NCBI GenBank assembly: GCA_039980135.1
Contig: JBDXCV010000009.1
Location: forward strand, 567,854 to 631,853
Length of the DNA: 64,000 nucleotides
Direction of reading: 5' to 3'
Source of the DNA: Alphaproteobacteria bacterium
Lineage (GTDB): Bacteria > Pseudomonadota > Alphaproteobacteria > UBA6615
Positions 58,658-64,000 of this stretch are shown in pieces; the stretch's first letter is position 1, and every line of letters starts with the position of its first letter. Both the position numbers and the translations under genes were made by a program. The notes below the pieces were generated by a model that saw only the letters and a program-made list of their open reading frames with translations, was not told the DNA's origin and ran no database searches.

Positions 58658-59341
58658 TTAGAAACGGATCAGACGTGAAAGCTTTGGCTGATCGCCGGCC
58701 TCCGCGAACGCATCGATGTCGAAGATAATTTCATGACTTTCGGTGCCCGCCTTCAACCGAGCGCGATAGAGCCCCCCTGCGGCCAGGGTGATGTCCCGCG
58801 TCGCCAGGTCATTCGCACCGCGGCGGATAACGGTCTCGATCGGCGCGCCCGCCTGATCGACACGTTCGATGGTCAAGGTCCCGGCAACCTCGCTGCGCAC
58901 CAGCGGGCTCAGGCCATGGATGGTCAATGCCGGCAGGGATTTTGCGGCGGCCTTGCCCGACCCGCTGCGAAACGCCACGACCCCGCTGTTGTTGGTCTGT
59001 CCTTCGCCGAGTTCGACCTGGCCGGTATCACAGGGCACCGTCACCCGCCGCACATTGCCACCGGCGATCTCACTGCCCTGCAGGCCGACCGTGATAGTGC
59101 CGCCAACGATGGTTTCCTGCGTACAACTCGCGAAGTAACCCAGCACCAGCCGTTCACCCGCCGCAAGCTGAACAACATCACCCGGCTCGACATAATCCAT
59201 GAACGCCAGCTTCGATCCGGCCGCCTCGATATCCTCCACGATGGCGCTCGGGCCGGCCTGGGTGGCCGACGCGAGAAAACTTGCCACCAGGAAGACAGGC
59301 GCGGCGATCCAGCTTCGATTCGCGGTGGGGAAATGGATCAT
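58658..59341 (-). CDS. Exported beta-rich protein, first gene of the CHASE2/CHAT operon
   Basis: A 227-aa protein with a signal peptide (PVFLVASFLASATQA-GPS). The mature part has YVEPGDVVQLAAGERLVLGY, then CTQETIVGGTITVG and GGNVRRVTVPCD (a Cys pair, possibly a disulfide), resembling FecR/SpeB-like beta modules but not clearly either. I prefer the ATG at 59341 with AGGAG 7 nt upstream; an ATG at 59356 overlaps the upstream relic's TGA by 4 nt. The 1-nt gap to the cyclase argues for a shared function. Confidence 0.8.
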   Translation of the reverse strand: MIHFPTANRSWIAAPVFLVASFLASATQAGPSAIVEDIEAAGSKLAFMDYVEPGDVVQLAAGERLVLGYFASCTQETIVGGTITVGLQGSEIAGGNVRRVTVPCDTGQVELGEGQTNNSGVVAFRSGSGKAAAKSLPALTIHGLSPLVRSEVAGTLTIERVDQAGAPIETVIRRGANDLATRDITLAAGGLYRARLKAGTESHEIIFDIDAFAEAGDQPKLSRLIRF

Positions 59342-59352
59342 GAAGATACTCC

Positions 59353-59427
59353 TCATTTATGTCCGCGACCGCCCGCGCCGATCAGGCTGAACGACGCCGG
59401 GAAGATCGGATGGATGCAGGAAATCAT
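59353..59427 (-). pseudogene. Relic of a second CHAT gene (C-terminal end)
   Basis: Translates as MISCIHPIFPASFSLIGAGG, then RGHK and TGA. It matches the end of the CHAT domain of the gene at 53256, SYAHPIFWAPFSLIGEGG. At DNA level the stretch at 59379-59420 and the homologous one near 53396 agree at roughly 80% by eye (CGATCAGGCTGAA, then ATCGGATGG). No further CHAT sequence is found upstream; an in-frame stop lies 11 codons before. It could still be translated as a 24-aa peptide. Confidence 0.75.
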
Positions 59428-59454
59428 CGTTGCGCTCGTCCCCGTATCCCGTGC

Positions 59455-59489
59455 TCTTCAATTATTGAAGATAATGGCGAACAAGACAA
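59455..59489 (-). promoter_or_regulatory. Candidate promoter/operator of the CHASE2/CHAT module
   Basis: On the minus strand TTGTCT (59489-59484), a 17-nt spacer and AATAAT (59466-59461) form a good sigma70-like promoter. The -10 lies inside the inverted repeat TCTTCAA-TAA-TTGAAGA (59471-59455), with perfect 7-bp arms. Binding here would block RNA polymerase, so this looks like a repressor-controlled promoter. Confidence 0.55.
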
Positions 59490-59495
59490 TTTGAA

Positions 59496-59509
59496 GTGAC
59501 CGCGGTCAC
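59496..59509. promoter_or_regulatory. 14-bp perfect palindrome GTGACCGCGGTCAC
   Basis: It overlaps the stop codon of the oxidoreductase gene and lies 7 nt upstream of the -35 of the CHASE2/CHAT promoter. It may be an additional operator half-site, or the stem of a weak terminator (no T-run follows on the minus strand). Confidence 0.4.
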
Positions 59510-60498
59510 ACGTTGGAGGCGTGCTCGAAGACAACCACCAGCGCACCGGTCGTGGTGCGGGAATCCAGCGCCGCGTGCGCCTCGGCGATGTTCGCAAGTT
59601 CGTAGGTACCGGTAATGTTCGCCTTTATCGTCCCGCCGGAGATTGCCGCCACAACCTCTTCCATCATCGCTGCTTTCTCTTCCGGCGTGGCCGTGTAGTC
59701 CTTCATCGACGCCTTGGTGAAGATCAGGGACTTCTGGTTGAGCTCCAGCGCGTCGATCGGCGGCGGGCCGGACGCGTGGCCGTAATTGACGAACCAGCCG
59801 CGCGGGGCGAGGGCACGCAGATTGCCGTGATAGGTGTCAGCCCCGACCGCATCGAAAACGACCGGCACCCCCGCGCCGCCGGTTATGTCGAGAACGGCGT
59901 CGGCGAAATCCTCTTTCATGTAATCGATCACATGGGCGCAGCCATTTTTCTCTGCCGTCCGGAACTTATCGGGCGAGCCGACCGTGCCGATGACCGTCGC
60001 ACCCAGATGCGTCGCCCATTGGGCCAGCAGGCTGCCCATACCACCCGCGGCGGAATGAACAAGAACTGTTTCTCCCGCTTGCACCCGGTAGAGCCGGCGC
60101 AGCAGATACTGGGCGGTCATGGTGCGCACGAAGGCGGCAACCACGGTCGCGTCGTCGAGTTCGGCCGGCGGCACATACAGGTCGGCAGCGGGGACGATCC
60201 GCGCGTCGGCATAGGCGCCCGCGTTGAACAGATACGCAGCGCGATCGCCGGTCTCGTAATCCGCCACGCCATCGCCGACCGCCGCGATCGTCCCGACACC
60301 TTCAATGCCAAGCACGGTCGGCAGGGGTGGTTTCAGGAAGTAACGCCCCTGGCGCATGTATGAATCCGCGAAATGGATCGCTGCGGCACTCTGCCTGAGC
60401 ACGACCTCGCCCGGCCCCGGCAAGGGCAGCGCATCGGTCTCGATCCTGATGACCTCGGGGTCGCCATATTCGTGTATGCGCGCGACGCGGGTTTTCAT
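59506..60498 (-). CDS. Quinone oxidoreductase (zinc-independent MDR family)
   Basis: A 330-aa NADPH-dependent medium-chain dehydrogenase/reductase. It has HFADSYMRQGRYFLKPPLPTVLGIEG near the N-terminus and the cofactor motif VLVHSAAGGMGSLLAQWATHLGA (AAGGxG type). The structural zinc cysteines are absent, as in quinone reductases. The C-terminal dimer half ends with TTTGALVVVF. It lies on the minus strand downstream of egtD with a 41-nt gap, so it may be co-transcribed with the ergothioneine genes. Confidence 0.92.
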   Translation of the reverse strand: MKTRVARIHEYGDPEVIRIETDALPLPGPGEVVLRQSAAAIHFADSYMRQGRYFLKPPLPTVLGIEGVGTIAAVGDGVADYETGDRAAYLFNAGAYADARIVPAADLYVPPAELDDATVVAAFVRTMTAQYLLRRLYRVQAGETVLVHSAAGGMGSLLAQWATHLGATVIGTVGSPDKFRTAEKNGCAHVIDYMKEDFADAVLDITGGAGVPVVFDAVGADTYHGNLRALAPRGWFVNYGHASGPPPIDALELNQKSLIFTKASMKDYTATPEEKAAMMEEVVAAISGGTIKANITGTYELANIAEAHAALDSRTTTGALVVVFEHASNV

Positions 60499-60539
60499 GG
60501 CTCGGGTTTCCTGGCGCCAAATCGTCGTCAGTTAGTGCC

Positions 60540-61523
60540 CTACGCCACCCGCAGATAGTGCAGTGAGAACAAGTTGCGCGCGTCTGTCCAGTGACGGAAG
60601 GCGCGCCAGCCGGCCTTCGCCGCCAGCGCGTGAAACTCGTCCACATCGTATTTGTGGGAATCTTCTGTGTGGATCGATTCCCCGGCCGCAAAGCTGAAGT
60701 TTTGGCCGTCCACCCGGACCTCCTGGTCCCAGTCGCTCACCAGATGCATCTCGATACGGCCCTGGTCCGGTATCCAGCGCGCATCATGGGTGAAGGCATC
60801 CAGGTTGAAGTTGCCGCCAAGCTCGTCATTCACCCGGCGCAGGACGTTCAGGTTGAACTCACCTGTCACGCCGGCGGCATCATTGTAGGCGGCGTGCAAA
60901 ACGCCCACGTCCTTACGCAGATCGACACCAATCAGAAGCCCGTTATCGGTGCCCAGATCGGTGGCCGCGGCGCGCAGGAACTCGACCGCCGCCGGTCGCG
61001 TGAAATTGCCGATCGTCGAACCGGGAAAGAAACCGATCCGGGCGGCCTCGCCCGCGATCTCCGGCACATCGAACGGCTGGGTGTAATCCGCCGCGATCGG
61101 CACCACGGGCAGGTCGGGATAGGCATCCGCCAACGACTTCGCCGATTCCAGCAGGTGATCGCGCGAGATGTCGACGGGGATGTAGGCCGCTGGTGTTTCG
61201 AGCGCATCCAGCAAGATCCGGATCTTGGTGCTCGACCCGCTGCCGAACTCGACAACAGTGGCATTGGCGCCGATCAGCTCGGCGAACTCGGCCGCGTGAT
61301 CGCGCAACAGCGCCGTCTCCGTGCGGGTCGGGTAATACTCCGGCAGTTCGCAGATCGCATCGAAAAGCTGTGAACCGCGCTCGTCATAGAAATACTTGCT
61401 CGACAGCTTCTTCTGCGGGAGCGCCAGCCCCGCGAGCACGTCATCAAGAAAACTGTCCGCCGCGTGATCATACTCCACATAGTCGTGGAGCGGGCCGAGA
61501 CTTTCCGCCGTCGCGCCGCTCAA
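60540..61523 (-). CDS. egtD: L-histidine N(alpha)-methyltransferase
   Basis: A 327-aa enzyme making hercynine, the first step of ergothioneine synthesis. The family pattern includes LSSKYFYDERGSQLFDAICELPEYYPTRTE, then VVEFGSGSSTKIRILLDAL, FPGSTIGNF, GVDLRKD and NLNVLRRVNDELGGNFNLDAF, with IEMHLVS further on. The start is TTG at 61523, overlapping the egtB stop by 4 nt (TTGA) with GGAG 7 nt upstream. It is coupled to egtB. Confidence 0.95.
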   Translation of the reverse strand: MSGATAESLGPLHDYVEYDHAADSFLDDVLAGLALPQKKLSSKYFYDERGSQLFDAICELPEYYPTRTETALLRDHAAEFAELIGANATVVEFGSGSSTKIRILLDALETPAAYIPVDISRDHLLESAKSLADAYPDLPVVPIAADYTQPFDVPEIAGEAARIGFFPGSTIGNFTRPAAVEFLRAAATDLGTDNGLLIGVDLRKDVGVLHAAYNDAAGVTGEFNLNVLRRVNDELGGNFNLDAFTHDARWIPDQGRIEMHLVSDWDQEVRVDGQNFSFAAGESIHTEDSHKYDVDEFHALAAKAGWRAFRHWTDARNLFSLHYLRVA

Positions 61524-62833
61524 TGTGAGGCTCCGTCCGCATCGTCCGCCAGGCGTACGCCGGCGAACACCCAGCGCATCGCGGGATAGAAGAAGTTCCG
61601 GTAAGTGGCGCGGGTGTGCCCTTCCGGGGTTACGCAGGCACCGCCGCGCAAGACAAACTGATTGGCCATGAATTTTCCGTTGTACTCACCGACGGCACCC
61701 GACAGGGGCTTGAAACCGGGATATGGGACATAGGGGCTCTGGGTCCACTCCCAGGCGTCACCAAACATCTGTTCCGGCCGGTCTGTCATCTCGCCGGGCG
61801 CCGGCGCGGCCCGCAACAAGCCGGACCCGACAAAATTCCCTGCCACCGGCTGATCGCGGGCAAATACCTCCCACTCGCCTTCCCGCGGCAGGCGCTTGCC
61901 GGCCCAACGCGCATAGGCATCCGCCTCATAGAGACTGACATGGCAGACCGGTGCCTGGTCGTTGACCGGCTGCAGGCCCGACAGGGACATGGCGCACCAC
62001 TCGCCGTCGAGCAATTGCCAGTAGAGCGGCGCATCCCAGCCGTTTTCGCCGACCGCGGCCCAGCCATCGGACAGCCAGAGTTCCGGGCGGCCATAACCGT
62101 TGTCGGCCATGAATGCCTTCCACTCACCATTCGTCACCAGCCGGGACGCCAGCCGGAACGGCGCCAGGTGGACGCTGTGGCGTGGCCCCTCATTGTCGAA
62201 GGCGAATTCGGCGCCGTCATGGCCGATCTCGACCAGCCCGCCGTCATGATCGAACCAGCGCAATTCCGGCGTCTTGCGCGCCGGGGCGGCGCGATAGGCC
62301 TGATAGGCCGGCGCGACGCTGTTGTGCGAAAACGCATGGAGTATATCCATCAGGATCAACTCCTGATGCTGCTGTTCGTGATGCAGGCCCAGCGCGATGA
62401 GCGGCGCGACTCTGTCCCAGGTTGCCACATCGGCATCCGTGATCAGGGCCCGCATCGCAGCGTCGACATGGTCACGGTAGGCCTTCACCTGCACCGCCGT
62501 GGGGCGGGTCAGCAAGCCACGTTCCGGGCGCGGATGACGCGCGCCAACGGCGTCGTAGTAGGAATTGAAGAGAAACTGATAGTGCGGATCGAGCGGCGCA
62601 TAATCCGCCGCAAAGTCGCGCAGGATCATGGTCTCGAAGAACCAGGTGATATGGGCGCGATGCCATTTGGTCGGGCTCGCATCGGGCATCGACTGCACGA
62701 CCTGATCTTCGGCCGACAACGGCTCCGCGAGGCGTTCGGTCTCGCCGCGCACCCAGTTGAAATGATCGAGAACCTGCCCCCGGTCGCGCGGATGCGCGTC
62801 GAGGATCGCCGGCTCGGACCCCAAGGAAGTCAC
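61520..62833 (-). CDS. egtB: Ergothioneine sulfoxide synthase (EgtB type)
   Basis: A 437-aa non-heme iron enzyme joining hercynine to a thiol. It has an N-terminal DinB-like domain with SPTKWHRAHITWFFETMIL and the iron ligands in LGLHHEQQHQELILMDILHAF, then a formylglycine-generating-type domain ending MANQFVLRGGACVTPEGHTRATYRNFFYPAMRWVFAGVRLA. I start at GTG 62833 (VTSLGSEPAIL) with AGGAG 7 nt upstream, better than an in-frame ATG at 62866. The thiol donor may be gamma-Glu-Cys or Cys; gshA is in this window. Confidence 0.94.
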   Translation of the reverse strand: MTSLGSEPAILDAHPRDRGQVLDHFNWVRGETERLAEPLSAEDQVVQSMPDASPTKWHRAHITWFFETMILRDFAADYAPLDPHYQFLFNSYYDAVGARHPRPERGLLTRPTAVQVKAYRDHVDAAMRALITDADVATWDRVAPLIALGLHHEQQHQELILMDILHAFSHNSVAPAYQAYRAAPARKTPELRWFDHDGGLVEIGHDGAEFAFDNEGPRHSVHLAPFRLASRLVTNGEWKAFMADNGYGRPELWLSDGWAAVGENGWDAPLYWQLLDGEWCAMSLSGLQPVNDQAPVCHVSLYEADAYARWAGKRLPREGEWEVFARDQPVAGNFVGSGLLRAAPAPGEMTDRPEQMFGDAWEWTQSPYVPYPGFKPLSGAVGEYNGKFMANQFVLRGGACVTPEGHTRATYRNFFYPAMRWVFAGVRLADDADGASH

Positions 62834-63068
62834 GGCGCATCTCCTGTTGGCGCCCGCGTCCCGCATGACCGTCTTTCCGGGACACACAACTCCGCAGCGC
62901 ACTGCTTGCCGCGGATCGAATACCGTCCGGATCAAGTCCCGGACGTGACGGTCGTGCGCGAGTAAACCAAGCCCACTCGCACGCCGTCAACCAAAAGCCC
63001 CGAGAATTTAAGCGTTTGGCCGGGCTTCGCAATATTGACGCACAGCAAGGTCCGACTATGTTGACCGC
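62834..63068. other. Divergent intergenic region egtB/DODA (235 nt)
   Basis: I see no coding signal. It contains the promoter listed at 63035-63062 on the plus strand. On the minus strand, in front of egtB, I see no convincing hexamer pair. Confidence 0.5.
63035..63062 (+). promoter_or_regulatory. Candidate promoter placed for a leaderless mRNA
   Basis: TTGACG (63035-63040), a 16-nt spacer and TATGTT (63057-63062). Transcription would begin about 63069, which is the A of the ATG; the sequence before the ATG has no SD. Confidence 0.5.
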
Positions 63069-63440
63069 ATGAACGCAGATACACCGACGCCAGAAGGCTT
63101 TCACGCCCATGTTTACTACGATGCCGACACCAAGGCGGAAGCCGAGGCTTTGCGGGCGGAAATCGACTCGCGCTACGACGATGTCGTCCTCGGCCGCTGG
63201 CACGACAAGCCGGTCGGGCCGCACCCGTTCTGGAGTTATCAGGTCGCGTTCAGCCCCGAACTGTTCGGCGATATCGTGCCCTGGCTCGCCCTGAACCGCC
63301 GCAACCTGACGATCCTTGTGCATCCCGAGACCGGCGACGATCTCACGGACCATTCGACCTACGCGATGTGGCTCGGCGACAGCGCGACCCTCGATCTGAA
63401 ACGATTCCGCGAACGCGCCGCGAAGAGCGCGCAAAAATAG
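63069..63440 (+). CDS. DOPA 4,5-dioxygenase family protein
   Basis: A 123-aa extradiol-type protein. It has FHAHVYYD (His12, His14), then GPHPFWSYQVAF and NRRNLTILVHPETGDDLTDHSTYAMWLG, the complete DODA-family pattern. Bacterial members can ring-open catechols, but the natural substrate is often unknown. There is no SD before the ATG, consistent with a leaderless transcript. Confidence 0.9.
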   Translation: MNADTPTPEGFHAHVYYDADTKAEAEALRAEIDSRYDDVVLGRWHDKPVGPHPFWSYQVAFSPELFGDIVPWLALNRRNLTILVHPETGDDLTDHSTYAMWLGDSATLDLKRFRERAAKSAQK

Positions 63441-63476
63441 CTGACGAAACTGTGTAAACGCGCGCAAACGAACGGT

Positions 63477-63504
63477 TTGCAAGCTCTCCCCGGACCGCTA
63501 CAAC
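63477..63504 (+). promoter_or_regulatory. Candidate promoter of the FAH-family gene
   Basis: TTGCAA (63477-63482), a 16-nt spacer and TACAAC (63499-63504), about 70 nt upstream of the start codon. The match to consensus is moderate. Confidence 0.4.
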
Positions 63505-63574
63505 ACGCGCAAGCAATCCGATGGCCTGATCGTGTTCACGCGCGGCGCCAGTCAACATCAGGGGGAGACTCAAC

Positions 63575-64000
63575 ATGAAACTCGTACGCTTCGGCCCAAG
63601 TGGCAAGGAAAAGCCCGGCCTCATCGACGCCGACGGCAAGCTTCGCGATCTTTCCAGGGTCGTTGACGACATCAACGCCGAGACCCTCTCGCCCAAGGGC
63701 CTCGCGGCGATCCGCAAGCGCGATCCCAAGCGCCTGCCGCTGGTCAAGGGCAACCCGCGCCTCGGCCCGCCGGTCGTCGAGCGCCGGGTCTTCGCCATCG
63801 CGCTGAACTACAAGGAACACGCCGCGGAAGCCAATGCGGCGATCCCGTCCGAGCCTTTCGTCTTCACCAAGACCTGCCCGCCCACCGGCCACCGCGACAA
63901 CATCGTGCTGCCGAAGGGCTCCGTGAAGACCGACTGGGAAGTCGAGCTTTGCCTGATTATGGGCCGCAAGGCCAAGCATGTGACCAAGAAGGACGCCCTC
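63575..64000 (+). CDS. Fumarylacetoacetate hydrolase family protein (N-terminal part, runs off window)
   Basis: 142 codons are visible. MKLVRFGPSGKEKPGLIDADG is the FAH N-terminal pattern, followed by FAIALNYKEHAAEAN, FVFTKTCPPTGHRDNIVLPKG, then DWEVELCLIMGRKAK, where the E-x-E metal ligands of the family lie. GGGGAG lies 7 nt upstream of the ATG. The substrate cannot be assigned from this part; 2,4-diketo-3-deoxysugar or acylpyruvate hydrolases are typical. Confidence 0.93.
   Translation, partial: MKLVRFGPSGKEKPGLIDADGKLRDLSRVVDDINAETLSPKGLAAIRKRDPKRLPLVKGNPRLGPPVVERRVFAIALNYKEHAAEANAAIPSEPFVFTKTCPPTGHRDNIVLPKGSVKTDWEVELCLIMGRKAKHVTKKDAL

Overview
The window is high-GC, densely packed chromosomal DNA from an alphaproteobacterium. 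The evidence is the cox/cta order, a plant-type glutamate-cysteine ligase, the ribF-ileS-lspA-DUF3035-M16-M16 cluster, LPS genes and ubiquinone genes. An order-level assignment (for example Rhodospirillales-like) is only an inference. I see no rRNA, tRNA, CRISPR array, insertion sequence or phage genes. Neighbouring genes often overlap by 4 nt (ATGA, GTGA or TTGA), and TTG starts behind a GGAG-type Shine-Dalgarno (SD) recur.

Layout. 1-8564 (minus) is an aa3 cytochrome c oxidase operon, coxB-coxA-ctaB-43 aa protein-ctaG-coxC-DUF983-SURF1, followed by an M32 carboxypeptidase and thrC, which runs off the left edge. 8900-23339 is mixed housekeeping: tldD, an EmrAB-like efflux pair, gshA, rsmE, ubiA, a VOC protein, a YGSN-motif protein, a UbiD-family decarboxylase, two tandem MAPEG genes, pmbA (tldE), an AhpD/CMD-like protein and a zinc-ribbon methyltransferase. 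23534-30033 holds an MsbA-like flippase, waaA and lpxK (lipid A/Kdo), then an M23 peptidase and xseA. 30098-35839 holds purD, tadA, a class I amidotransferase, a pseudouridine synthase, rsmD and mutL. 35836-45183 (minus) holds pgi, two M16 peptidases, a DUF3035 lipoprotein, lspA, ileS and ribF. 45274-53190 holds a MaoC hydratase, an amidase, small proteins, a hydrolase, a Sel1-repeat protein, pyrD, an HMGL-like enzyme with a candidate attenuator, and a RidA protein.

53256-59489 (minus) is the most unusual region. It is a three-gene module with its own candidate promoter/operator: a small exported beta-rich protein, a CHASE2-adenylate cyclase, and a 1075-aa exported TPR-CHAT protein whose caspase-like His/Cys dyad is intact. 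Between the promoter and the first gene lies a 24-codon fragment homologous to the CHAT protein's own C-terminus, apparently the relic of a second CHAT gene. I infer an envelope protease/cAMP signalling system.

59506-64000 holds a quinone oxidoreductase, egtD and egtB (ergothioneine), a DOPA-dioxygenase-like protein with a possibly leaderless mRNA, and the start of a fumarylacetoacetate hydrolase gene.

A second fossil lies at 19980-20063. A decayed copy of the ubiD 3' end sits between the two MAPEG genes, so their duplication unit included the end of ubiD.
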